This document shows, in pieces, positions 1-8,119 of a stretch of DNA of 64,000 bases. The stretch spans positions 770,132 through 834,131 of the forward strand of contig HG799463.1 in NCBI GenBank assembly GCA_000531095.1. Reading direction: 5' to 3'. Within the stretch, counting starts at the first letter, position 1. Each line of letters starts with the position of its first letter. The translations under genes were made by a program, and so were the position numbers. Below the pieces are notes generated by a model. That model saw only the letters and a program-made list of their open reading frames with translations, did no database searches and was not told the origin of the DNA. The stretch comes from Gemmata massiliana (GTDB lineage Bacteria > Planctomycetota > Planctomycetia > Gemmatales > Gemmataceae).

Positions 1-9
1 TCTGTAATT

Positions 10-1092
10 TTGGTCGGCGCCACGCCCCCCAAAATCCAGGACGAGGCCGGGTTCCTCAACGAACTGAAGCGCCGGGCCGATGCGTACTTCGCGGAGACCG
101 GGTGCAGCGAGCGCGACTGCTGGCGCATGTACCTGAAGACCGCGGTGATCCTCGCGTGGCTCGCCACGTCCTACGCGCTGCTCGTGTTCGCCGCACCGAC
201 CGTGTGGCTCGCGGCCCCGCTCTCGATCTCCCTCGCGCTGGCCATTTCCGCGGTCGGGTTCAGCATCCAGCACGACGGCGGCCACCACGCCTACTCGCAG
301 TTCGCCTGGGTGAACCGGCTCGCGGCCCTCACGCTCGATCTGATCGGGGCCAGTTCGTACATGTGGAAGTGGAAGCACGTTGTCTACCACCACACGTACC
401 CGAACGTGGCGGGGCAGGACACCGACATCGACGTGGGGCGCGTCGCGCGCCTCGCGCCCCAGCAGCCGCGCCTCTGGTTCCACCGGTGGCAGCACCTGTA
501 CCTGTGGCCCCTGTACGGGGTGACCGCCTCCGCGTGGCACCTGTACGGCGACTTCCGGGACGTGATCGCCGGCACCATCGGGGCGCACCGCGTGCCGCGG
601 CCCACGGGCTGGGACTTGGTCGTGTTCCTGACGGGCAAGGCGGTATCGATCGGGCTACTGTTGGTGATCCCGATGCTGGTCCACTCGTGGTGGGTGGTGC
701 TGGTGTTCTACGCGGTGGTGACGGCGGTGGTGGGCGTGGTGCTCACGGTCGTGTTCCAGTTGGCGCATTGTGTCGGGGAAGCCGAGTTCCCGCAACCGAT
801 CGAGGGCGGGCGCCGGATGGGGGACACGTGGGCGGTCCACCAGGTCCAGACGACCGTGGATTTCGCCCGCGAGAGCCGGGTGCTGTGCTGGCTCCTGGGC
901 GGGCTGAACTTCCAAGTGGTACACCACCTGTTCCCGCGCGTGTGCCACATCCATTACCCGGCGCTGGCGCAGATCGTCGAAGCCACGTGCCACGAGTTCG
1001 GGGTCCGGTACACGGCCCACCGCACGCTCTGGGGGGGCATCACCTCCCACTTCCGCTGGCTGCGCGAGCTCGGACAACTTCGACAGATTTGA
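10..1092 (+). CDS. membrane fatty acid desaturase (acyl-CoA/front-end type)
   Basis: Predicted membrane di-iron fatty acid desaturase that introduces a double bond into acyl chains at the cytoplasmic face. Three histidine boxes are visible: HDGGHH at about residues 88-93, HVVYHH at about 123-128, and QVVHH with the following LFP near residue 305. Hydrophobic stretches lie at about 43-85 and 205-250. The spacing resembles linoleoyl-CoA/delta-6-type desaturases, so the family call is strong but the regiospecificity cannot be read. The frame is open back to base 1, so the TTG at position 10 may not be the true start and the gene may begin upstream of the window. No cytochrome b5 domain is seen in the part present. 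A small hypothetical gene follows 27 bases downstream on the same strand. Confidence 0.88.
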   Translation: MVGATPPKIQDEAGFLNELKRRADAYFAETGCSERDCWRMYLKTAVILAWLATSYALLVFAAPTVWLAAPLSISLALAISAVGFSIQHDGGHHAYSQFAWVNRLAALTLDLIGASSYMWKWKHVVYHHTYPNVAGQDTDIDVGRVARLAPQQPRLWFHRWQHLYLWPLYGVTASAWHLYGDFRDVIAGTIGAHRVPRPTGWDLVVFLTGKAVSIGLLLVIPMLVHSWWVVLVFYAVVTAVVGVVLTVVFQLAHCVGEAEFPQPIEGGRRMGDTWAVHQVQTTVDFARESRVLCWLLGGLNFQVVHHLFPRVCHIHYPALAQIVEATCHEFGVRYTAHRTLWGGITSHFRWLRELGQLRQI

Positions 1093-1119
1093 ACCCCGTT
1101 CACTCACCAGAGGTTCCAC

Positions 1120-1374
1120 ATGGCCGAGCGACTTACCGCCAAAGAGCAGGTCCAGTCCATGTTGGACCGCGGTTGGGTGTGGCGGGACGATTACTCCGAC
1201 GTACTCGTCCACCCGCAGGATTACTCCCTCTCGGCCACCTACGACCGGGCCACCGGTACGCTCACGTTCTCACCGGAGTTACTCAAGGCACTCGATCAGA
1301 TCATTCCGACGCCCCCGAACCGCAACCCGCGGTACTGGCGCGACGAGCAGAAAAGCAATTCTCCCAAAAAGTAG
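1120..1374 (+). CDS. small hypothetical protein (84 aa)
   Basis: I do not recognise a family. This is an 84-residue soluble protein with no signal peptide or membrane segment. The ATG is preceded by an AGAGGT ribosome-binding site six bases upstream. The sequence has a WVWRDDYSD stretch near residue 26 and a proline/asparagine-rich, lysine-ended C-terminus. It follows the desaturase with 27 bases between and may be co-transcribed with it. The strong ribosome-binding site and codon use support a real gene. Confidence 0.6.
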   Translation: MAERLTAKEQVQSMLDRGWVWRDDYSDVLVHPQDYSLSATYDRATGTLTFSPELLKALDQIIPTPPNRNPRYWRDEQKSNSPKK

Positions 1375-1510
1375 CGGCGGGCGCACTTAATCCGTACATT
1401 GGTGCGGAATAAATGTCGCTTGCCGGTGTGGCGCGGGTACGATGGTAGCAGGTGAGACAACCTCACCTGTGTTCAATTTTCGGCCCAACCGGGCCTGGGG
1501 ATTTACGACC

Positions 1511-1891
1511 GTGGCAACTAATCTGTACGTCGGCAACATGTCCTTCTCGACGACCGAGGATCAACTCCGAGAGGTTTTCTCTCAGTACGGCACGGTGACC
1601 AAAGTGCAGCTCATCATGGACCGGGAGACGGGGCGCCCGCGCGGGTTCGCGTTCGTGGAAATGAGCAGCGGTGCGGACCAAGCTATTGCAGCACTCAACG
1701 GGACACAGCTCGACGGCCGGTCCCTGACCGTTAACGAAGCCAAGCCACGTGAAGGTCGCAGCGGTGGTGGCGGTGGCGGCGGGTACGGTGGTGGCGGTGG
1801 CCGCAGCGGTGGTGGCGGCGGTTACGGTGGCGGTGGTGGCCGCAGCGGTGGTGGTGGTGGGTACGGTGGTGGCGGTGGCCGCCGGTACTAA
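1511..1891 (+). CDS. glycine-rich RNA-binding protein (RRM)
   Basis: Single RNA recognition motif protein of the small bacterial glycine-rich type, likely an RNA chaperone. The RRM covers about residues 2-80, with RNP2 (LYVGNM) at the start and RNP1 (RGFAFVEM) in the middle. The tail is built from GGGGGYGGGGG/RS repeats and ends in RRY. A frame opens at 1442, but the GTG at 1511 begins directly at the conserved family N-terminus (ATNLYVGN), so I prefer it and the product is 126 aa. The repeats are nearly identical in DNA and prone to slippage. An intrinsic terminator follows at 1932-1961. Confidence 0.9.
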   Translation: MATNLYVGNMSFSTTEDQLREVFSQYGTVTKVQLIMDRETGRPRGFAFVEMSSGADQAIAALNGTQLDGRSLTVNEAKPREGRSGGGGGGGYGGGGGRSGGGGGYGGGGGRSGGGGGYGGGGGRRY

Positions 1892-1931
1892 CCGTTAGAG
1901 CGAGCTACTGGGAGTGGCTCCCAACGTCGCA

Positions 1932-1961
1932 GGCCGGGGGGTATTTGCCCCGGCCGATTTT
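1932..1961 (+). terminator. intrinsic terminator of the RRM gene
   Basis: An 8-bp perfect GC stem (GGCCGGGG with CCCCGGCC) around an 8-base loop, followed directly by GATTTT. It lies 40 bases after the RRM stop codon. Confidence 0.7.
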
Positions 1962-2033
1962 AAAGACATACGGTGCGTTGCTGTCGCAGCCGACGCCACG
2001 AATGGTGCAGGCGGCGTGTTAGTCGCCTGACCG

Positions 2034-2654
2034 TCAGGCTCCGTTCCCCAGTTCGATCACAACGCCGCGCCCCTTCCCCATCTGGGTGCTGGCGTTCAGG
2101 AAAATGGTCCCCGCGATGTCCGCTCGGCCCGCCGCTTCGTGGATGTGGCCGAACACGTGCAGGCGCGGCTTCACTTCCAGCACGCGATAGAGCAAGTCAC
2201 GACAACCGCAGCACTCACCGATTCGGTTGCGGTCGAGAATGCCTTCCGACGGGCCGTGCGTGATGAGCACGGCCAATTCGTTCGGGATCTGTGCCCACTT
2301 CGCCGCCAGTTCCGAACCACGGGGGAGCATGAACGCCCAGTCGGAGAACCACGGCGTCCACGGGCTACCGTAAAACTTCAGCCCCTCGATTTCGCAGCTG
2401 GAATCTTCGAGGTAGGTCGCGTTCGTGAGACGGGCACGCGCTTCCGCCGGCGTTTCCTGGAAGCACCAGTCGTGGTTGCCACAAATGACGATCTTGTGCT
2501 TGTGTGGAAGCGCCCCGAGCCAGCGGTCGAAGTCCTCGACGTCCTTGAGCGAACCATGTCGCGTGATGTCGCCCGCGTGAACGAGGACGTCACCTTCGGG
2601 CACGTCCGCGCGGTCGTGCCAGCCGTGAGTATCGGAAATGCAAACGATGCGCAC
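2034..2654 (-). CDS. metallophosphoesterase
   Basis: Calcineurin-like metallophosphoesterase, 206 aa. The metal-binding motifs appear in family order: SDTHG near residue 7, HAGDIT near 26, GNHD near 59, THGPSEG in the middle and FGHIHE near 168. It has no signal peptide and so is likely cytoplasmic. The family resembles compact bacterial MPPED-like phosphodiesterases; the substrate is unknown. The start is a GTG with GAGGGG about eight bases upstream. The gene lies 35 bases downstream of a membrane-protein gene on the same strand. Confidence 0.88.
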   Translation of the reverse strand: MRIVCISDTHGWHDRADVPEGDVLVHAGDITRHGSLKDVEDFDRWLGALPHKHKIVICGNHDWCFQETPAEARARLTNATYLEDSSCEIEGLKFYGSPWTPWFSDWAFMLPRGSELAAKWAQIPNELAVLITHGPSEGILDRNRIGECCGCRDLLYRVLEVKPRLHVFGHIHEAAGRADIAGTIFLNASTQMGKGRGVVIELGNGA

Positions 2655-2689
2655 GGTGGAGCCCCTCGACCTTTACCGTACACAGATTA

Positions 2690-3247
2690 TCAATTCGCTC
2701 GCGAGGCTGAAGCCCTGCTCCGGTCGCGGAACTCGGCGAGCCCAGTGGATCGCCTCGCACTTCGCGACCAGCGCGCGGCGCTCACAGTGAAAGCTCGCCT
2801 GACGATTACGATGGCGCTACCGATCAGCCCAGCTATAGTCCATGCAACTGGAATGATGACGGAAGCCTCCAGCCGTTCGGCGGGCGAGAGATAAAAGAGG
2901 GTTCCCCCGAGTACGCCGAACCCGGGACCGGCAATGAGGCTCTTCCACCACCGGGGGCAGGCCACAGCCACAATCCCGGCGAAAATACCTGGGCCGATGA
3001 GAAGCACCAATGCCCGAATGATTTGGGGTAGCTTGGGGATCTGCAATTCGGGGAGTGGTGAGGGCAACTGTTCCCTAATTTCTGCGGCCACACCGGACCC
3101 AAACCAGAACGCTAAGAACGTGGCTGTGTAAGCCGCGCCGAATGCGACCACAAACCATACCACGTGTTTCGCGTAGAAAACTAAAGTCGTGAGAGCGGTC
3201 CCAGCGTGCAACTTGTCTTTATCAGTCGCCTGTTCCGCTTCGGTCAT
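2690..3247 (-). CDS. integral membrane protein, unknown function
   Basis: A 185-aa protein with about four predicted transmembrane segments (around residues 25-48, 78-98, 103-123 and 130-150) and a basic, serine/arginine-rich C-terminal tail. No family is recognised. The ATG has a near-perfect Shine-Dalgarno, GGAGGTGAT, just upstream, which fixes the start. It may be co-transcribed with the downstream phosphoesterase. Confidence 0.7.
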   Translation of the reverse strand: MTEAEQATDKDKLHAGTALTTLVFYAKHVVWFVVAFGAAYTATFLAFWFGSGVAAEIREQLPSPLPELQIPKLPQIIRALVLLIGPGIFAGIVAVACPRWWKSLIAGPGFGVLGGTLFYLSPAERLEASVIIPVAWTIAGLIGSAIVIVRRAFTVSAARWSRSARRSTGLAEFRDRSRASASRAN

Positions 3248-3597
3248 TGATCACCTCCGTCCCCAGCACGGGCACCTCGCGGTGAACAGGCCGGGGCACG
3301 CACACATGACGACAGTGAGCAGGCTCGGTTTCAGCCCTTTAATAGCCTCGAAATTTTCGATCATCGCGCTGAAAGAGCCCCGTCCCGCTCTTCAATAGCC
3401 GCCTTCACCTTGGCCAGCGCGCGCAGGCTGATCTGCGAGATCCGGTCGCGCACTCACGCCAACCACCGCCCGACTTCGTACTTCGCGATCAACACATCGA
3501 GGTGAACAGCGCGATACCGGCAATCAGCAGCGCCCTAATCGAAGTGCGGGCGTGAGCGAAAATTGGAGTCAGCTTAGCCGCAACGCAGGCTCTGTGG
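3248..3597. other. intergenic region with a possible decayed coding fragment
   Basis: 350 bases without an intact gene. The minus strand carries the sigma-factor-like remnant listed separately. The next frame of the same stretch encodes a short hydrophobic run (ALLIAGIALF), so this may be a decayed gene rather than a functional spacer. Confidence 0.4.
3363..3520 (-). pseudogene. possible remnant of a sigma-70 region 4 (helix-turn-helix)
   Basis: Reading the minus strand gives YEVGRWLA, a TGA stop, then VRDRISQISLRALAKVKAAI and a terminal stop at 3363-3365. The pattern E-V-G-x-x-L-(G)-V-x-R-x-R-I-x-Q-I-x-x-x-A-L-x-K resembles the sigma-70 region 4.2 helix-turn-helix, and the TGA sits where a glycine (GGA) is expected. 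No upstream sigma regions were found. The match is short, so coincidence, or the cytoplasmic tail of a lost membrane protein, remains possible. Confidence 0.3.
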
Positions 3598-3987
3598 TCA
3601 GCGACCCTTGCGGAACTTCAACACCACTTCCGCTCCGCCCTTGTCGCGGCTGACTAATACGTTCTTCGCTCGGTCGAAACTCACCTCCGACTCGCTTGGC
3701 AGAGCGTGGCCTTGCTTGCCCTTCGTGTCGAGTACGAGTACCTGTTTACCGTCCTTGGCCTCGATCTTCCACGTCCCGGTAGCCGGTGGGTTCGCCACGT
3801 CGTTAGTGATCTCGACCTTGAACGTTCCGTCCTTGCGGAAAGTGTATTCGTAGCGAGTTCCCATCACGACTGCCCGCACGTCGACGTACCAGGTTCCGGA
3901 CTTTAGCACCGGTGCCACATCGTCTGCTGCCGTTGAGAAACTGGCGCCGGTCAGGAGTAGTGCGGTTGCCGTGGCGATTCGGAACAC
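3598..3987 (-). CDS. small exported protein, lipocalin-like
   Basis: A 129-aa protein with an N-terminal signal peptide (hydrophobic TATALLLTG core, likely cleavage after the following TA-AD region). The mature part is beta-rich with alternating GTW and GTWKI motifs, as in small planctomycete exported proteins of the TIGR03067/lipocalin-like type; that assignment is tentative. The frame is open further upstream, but the GTG at 3985-3987 has GGAGG seven bases ahead and begins exactly at the signal peptide. No partner or enzyme motif is visible. Confidence 0.65.
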   Translation of the reverse strand: MFRIATATALLLTGASFSTAADDVAPVLKSGTWYVDVRAVVMGTRYEYTFRKDGTFKVEITNDVANPPATGTWKIEAKDGKQVLVLDTKGKQGHALPSESEVSFDRAKNVLVSRDKGGAEVVLKFRKGR

Positions 3988-4054
3988 AGGCAGTCCTCCA
4001 GGAGAAGCAGGCCACCGGATGGTGATCCAGAATACCATCGTTGTGTCTTTCCCA

Positions 4055-4576
4055 CTACTCCTTCCCCAACACCAAGTCGACGACCCAGCACCCGCGCACG
4101 TGCGGCCCCGGACCACGGCAGTGGTCGAGCACATCGGCACTGTCACACCCGGCGTCCTGGAGCGCGTCGGCCAGGATCGGCATCGCGTCGAAGTCACGCG
4201 ATTCGTGCATCTGCGCGGCGATTGCGACCGCGGTGGAAGTGCGCCACTGCGGGGAGAAGATGACCGGGCGGAACGGATTAGCGAGCAGGCAGCGCAGCAG
4301 GTCCGCCCTTGGTTTGAGGTACTCGAAGTAAGCGGACTGGAAGGCCGCGTGCCACGGGTGCTCGGGGTAAGCGTCGGCCGGGGCTGTACCGACCCGCGCG
4401 CTCGCCCAAGTTATCGCCGTTCCCCGATTGAGTTCAGGGAGGAGCACATCAAACCGGGCCGGCCTTGGCCTCCCAGCGATGAACGGCCGCGACTCCCACC
4501 ACGTGGTCCGCTCGTTCAGCAATACTAAGAGCAGGAGTGCGTCCGGTGAGCGATCCCATTCCTCAGCCTCAATCAC
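4055..4576 (-). CDS. hypothetical protein of a Gemmata-type paralogous family, short form
   Basis: The C-terminal about 75 residues contain WRTSTAVAIAAQM, an AMPILADALQDAGCD stretch and the ending HCRGPGPHVRGCWVVDLVLG. From memory, this tail recurs in a large paralogous family of Gemmata-like planctomycetes. The GTG at 4574-4576 has AGGAGA upstream and gives an N-terminus (EAEEWDRSPDALL) like that family. The middle, normally long and rich in charged helices, is much shorter here (173 aa in total), so this may be a deleted or decaying copy. Function unknown. The frame is open to 4927, but that part looks non-coding. Confidence 0.55.
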   Translation of the reverse strand: MIEAEEWDRSPDALLLLVLLNERTTWWESRPFIAGRPRPARFDVLLPELNRGTAITWASARVGTAPADAYPEHPWHAAFQSAYFEYLKPRADLLRCLLANPFRPVIFSPQWRTSTAVAIAAQMHESRDFDAMPILADALQDAGCDSADVLDHCRGPGPHVRGCWVVDLVLGKE

Positions 4577-4839
4577 GGCTTGTCTCCTGGAACCACTCCC
4601 AGCATGACCGCTCCGGCGCCCGGTGCAAGCGCGAACGCCGGCCCGCAACGAGCACGGCCGCCTTGATGGGCTACCACCACCTGCGCACATCTGCTGCACC
4701 TCGGCCGCCTTCCCCACTTTGGCCCGCGCAATGTAACATGCGATCAACCACAGCGAGTCGGGGGGCGTAGTTGATTCTGAGATGCAGAACGGCCCGGCGG
4801 CCCCTGTACTGGGGGCCGTCGCCCTCGGAGGGTCTCGGA

Positions 4840-5871
4840 ATGCGAATCCGCTCGCGTGTAGCGCTGGGTGCCATCGGGCTGGTGCTGGTGGCTGTTGGAG
4901 TGCCGAGGCGCTCTCACGCCGACCCACGGCCCGCCGAACGGCTGGCCGAGTTCGGTCCGCCCAAAGTGATCCTGGACGGCTCGGAATACGCAGCTCGACT
5001 CAAACCCCATTACGCGGACTTCGACGGCGACGGGAAGATCGATCTGCTGGTCGGTGCCTGGGACCGGTTGCTCGTCTACCGGAATCGAGGAACCAACGCG
5101 GAGCCCGAGTATGCCAAGCCGACGTGGTTCGACGACGCCGTACCGTCGGGCCGCATCCCGGCCGGGTGAAGCTGCGGACTGTTCACTCCCCAGTTTGGGG
5201 ACTTCGACGGCGACGGCCGAGCGGACCTGGTCTCCGGGTCCAACTGCTGTGATCCCTGGACGGTTCACCTGTTCCTGCGGAAAGCGGACGGCACTTTCGC
5301 TGCCCGCCAAGAGATCACGTTCGTCCGGTCCGACATGACGCCCCAGCAGCGGGCCTGGGTCATGCGCGGTCACTCCCAGCCACACCTGCTCGACTGGGAC
5401 CGCGACGGCCGCACCGACCTGGTGCTCGCCGACTCACAGAGCTGGAAGCTCCTGGTGGGTGTCGGCCCACTTAAGGGGAAGTCCGAGGTGACCGTGAGGC
5501 CGTTCGATCTGCCGGAGGTGGCCGACCGGAAGCCCTACGACTTCCAGTTCGCCGATTGGGACGGCGACGGGGTGTTCGACGTGCTATTCGCCGGCGGGTA
5601 CCTGAGCGCAGATAAACGGTGGCTCTATGACCTCTACTGGTGCCGGAACACGTCCCGTGAGGGGCAACCGCGGTTCGAGAAGCCCGTCCGGTTACTCACG
5701 GCCCCGGCGCAGTCCGACGGGTGGGGGTACGAGGGGTTCACGGTGGCGGACCGGGGCCGGGCCGGGCATCAGGATCTGGTCCTGAGCGTCAGCAAGGATT
5801 GGCAGCCGAAGCCGAAGCCGGAAAAGGGGTGGACGAACAAGAGCCAACTCGTGCTGTTTCAGCGGAAGTAA
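4840..5871 (+). CDS. FG-GAP/VCBS repeat exported protein with an in-frame UGA
   Basis: Secreted beta-propeller-type protein: signal peptide (about residues 1-27), then repeats with calcium-binding loops DFDGDGKIDLL, DFDGDGRADLV, DWDRDGRTDLV and DWDGDGVFDVL. The ATG has GGAGGG seven bases upstream. Codon 110 (5167-5169) is TGA, yet the same frame resumes at once with SCGLFTPQFGDFDGDG and stays coding to 5871. No base is gained or lost. The TGA may be a nonsense mutation, a sequencing error or a selenocysteine codon. A perfect 6-bp hairpin with loop GTT follows at 5187-5201. Full read-through would give 343 residues. Confidence 0.7.
5187..5201 (+). promoter_or_regulatory. SECIS-like hairpin downstream of the in-frame UGA (candidate)
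   Basis: The perfect inverted repeat TCCCCA-GTT-TGGGGA lies in the coding sequence, with its loop starting 23 bases after the UGA. A short stem with a G at the start of the apical loop, about 16-37 bases downstream, is the general pattern of bacterial SECIS elements. The same bases also encode a conserved-looking PQFGD, so the hairpin could be chance. Confidence 0.25.
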
Positions 5872-5992
5872 GCTCATCGGCAAGAACCGCGTCTTGCTCG
5901 ATCCGCACGCAGCGCCCTAACGGTGGTTGCCTCATCTCCGTTCCCGTGGTACGGTATCCCCTGTCGCTCAGAATCGAAGCGCGGAGGAGCGC

Positions 5993-7717
5993 GTGCCCCG
6001 GCTGATCGTCATTCGCGGTGTTGATGAAGGGAAGCAGTTCGAGCTGACCGGGGCCACCGTTACGATCGGCCGGCACTCGGCGAACGCCGTATCGCTCCAC
6101 GACACACAGGTCTCGCGCCGGCACCTCGAAGTGCGGGCGGGCGCGCACGGGTACGAACTCGTCGACCTCGGGAGCGGGAACGGCACGCTCCTGAACGGAC
6201 AGCCCGTCCAGGTCGCCCCGCTGCGGAGCGGCGACGCGATCACCATCGGCCAGTCGGTGCTGATGTTCACCGTCGGGCGCAACGAGATGCCCGCGCTCGG
6301 TAACGAACTCACCGAGCGCGTGCGACTCCGGGCGCAACCGGACCAGGATCTCAACTCGGCTATCGTGCGCACCGTTGCGGCCGACGCGGGCAGCCAGATC
6401 CTCGCGCGCCCGTCCGTCGCGACCGACTGGGTCCGCACCCGCCTCGCGAGCCTCGCGGCCCTTTACGAAACCGCCGAGGTCGTCAGCCACATCCTCGACG
6501 TTGATCAGCTCCTCGACGCCGTCATGAACCTCGTGTTCAAGTCCGTGGACGCGGACCACGGGTGTTTCATGGTGCGCGACGAGAGCGGGCGCCTCATCCC
6601 CAAGGCCGTGCGGTACCGCGAGGGCACGAACCGGCAGGAAGAACTCGCCGTCAGCCACACGATCGTCGATCACGTCATCAAGGAGAAGCAGGGCGTTCTC
6701 GTGTCGGACGTCCACAACGACGACCGGTTCAGCGGGGTCGAGAGCCTCCACCGGCACAACATCCGCGAGGCTATCTGCGTCCCCATGAAGGGGCGGCGCG
6801 AAGTAGTTGGGGTGCTGTTCCTCGATACCCAATCTACACTCAAACAGTTCGTGACCCGCGGACTCGAAACGGGCAAATTCACCGAGGACCACCTGCACCT
6901 CGCCAGCGCGATCGCGCACCAAGCCGCGATCGCAGTTGAAGAGAGCCGGTACCACGAGGCGCTCGTCAACGCGGAGCGCCTCGCGGCCGTGGGTCAAACG
7001 ATCGCGGCGCTCTCGCACCACATCAAGAACATCATGCAGGGCGTCCGGTTCGGGGCCGATATGGTCCGCACCGCGATCAAGGAATCCGATACCGACCTGC
7101 TCGGTAAGGGCTGGAAGCTGGTCGAGCGGAACCAGAGCCGCATCGACGAACTCATCCTCGACATGCTGAGCTACTCGAAGGAGCGCGAACCGGCAGTCGA
7201 GCCGACGGACCTCAACAAGCTCTGCGAGGACGTGCTGGAAATCATCCGCGGGCGCGCGACGGACCGCGGCGTCGCGATCGAGTGGCGCCCGGGGGTCGGT
7301 GTTTCCGTCGTCCCGTGCGACACAGAGGGCATCCACCGCGCCGCACTGAACCTCGTGAGCAACGCCATTGATGCCCTCGAAGACCACCCGAGCGCCAAGC
7401 TCTCGGTACAAGCGATCCTCGAACCGGACGGTACCTGGGCCAAAATCATCGTGATGGACAACGGCCCCGGTATCCCGACGGACAAGCTCGAAGACATCTT
7501 CCGCCCGTTCGTGAGCACGAAGGGCAGCCGCGGAACGGGTTTGGGCCTGCCAGTGAGCCGCAAGATCGTCCGCGAACACGGCGGCGACATCCTCGTTCAG
7601 AGCGTCATCGATAAGGGGAGCAAGTTCACCATCCGCCTGCCAATGAAGTCCGCGTTCACCGGCGACGCGAACGCCGCTACCGGGTTGTTCCCCGTCCTTC
7701 CGCCCCTCGAAGAATAG
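5993..7717 (+). CDS. FHA-GAF hybrid sensor histidine kinase
   Basis: Cytoplasmic histidine kinase of about 574 aa. Domains in order: FHA (about 1-95; TIGRHSAN, SRRHLEV and GSGNGTLLNG mark the phosphothreonine-binding fold), GAF (about 150-310), dimerisation region with the phospho-acceptor in LSHHIKN (about 340), and HATPase with the N box (NLVSNAIDAL), G1 (DNGPGIP) and G2 (GTGLGLPVS). No membrane segment is present, so input is probably intracellular, through phosphopeptide binding and a small ligand. The GTG at 5993 follows GGAGGAG and starts directly at the FHA strand. No response regulator gene is adjacent. Confidence 0.88.
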   Translation: MPRLIVIRGVDEGKQFELTGATVTIGRHSANAVSLHDTQVSRRHLEVRAGAHGYELVDLGSGNGTLLNGQPVQVAPLRSGDAITIGQSVLMFTVGRNEMPALGNELTERVRLRAQPDQDLNSAIVRTVAADAGSQILARPSVATDWVRTRLASLAALYETAEVVSHILDVDQLLDAVMNLVFKSVDADHGCFMVRDESGRLIPKAVRYREGTNRQEELAVSHTIVDHVIKEKQGVLVSDVHNDDRFSGVESLHRHNIREAICVPMKGRREVVGVLFLDTQSTLKQFVTRGLETGKFTEDHLHLASAIAHQAAIAVEESRYHEALVNAERLAAVGQTIAALSHHIKNIMQGVRFGADMVRTAIKESDTDLLGKGWKLVERNQSRIDELILDMLSYSKEREPAVEPTDLNKLCEDVLEIIRGRATDRGVAIEWRPGVGVSVVPCDTEGIHRAALNLVSNAIDALEDHPSAKLSVQAILEPDGTWAKIIVMDNGPGIPTDKLEDIFRPFVSTKGSRGTGLGLPVSRKIVREHGGDILVQSVIDKGSKFTIRLPMKSAFTGDANAATGLFPVLPPLEE

Positions 7718-8119
7718 CGCACCGGGGCGAACACGCCCTCACAGGCGCCGGGCGATACCGGCACCTTACTCACCCCCAATTACCCCACCATCACAGGCAC
7801 GAATCCACACTCACCCGAACGGGCGATTCCCCTGCGATTTCGTGGGTGATACGCCAATACGGGTGCCCGCAACGACGGGTTCCGCGGGCTGGGGAATCGG
7901 GAGCACGCGACCGCACATCTTACCCAGCCAGACCTCTTTCGCTGACCGGACACTGTTCGCTACACGGTCCCTGCGGAACGATTCGCCACATCGATTTTGT
8001 AAAAATGACACACGCGCAATTTCATCACAACTGACCGTGACAAAGAATAGAAGCACGCCCCCGCGGCGCTGCGAGTCGTAACAATCGTTACGCACCTTGC
8101 CCGCCGGTGAGGTTTCACC
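7718..8119. other. intergenic region, no gene recognised
   Basis: About 400 bases between the histidine kinase and the BON-like gene. The last 150 bases are locally AT-richer and probably hold the promoter of the downstream gene, but I cannot assign a clear -35/-10 pair. No RNA gene or strong terminator was seen. Confidence 0.5.
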
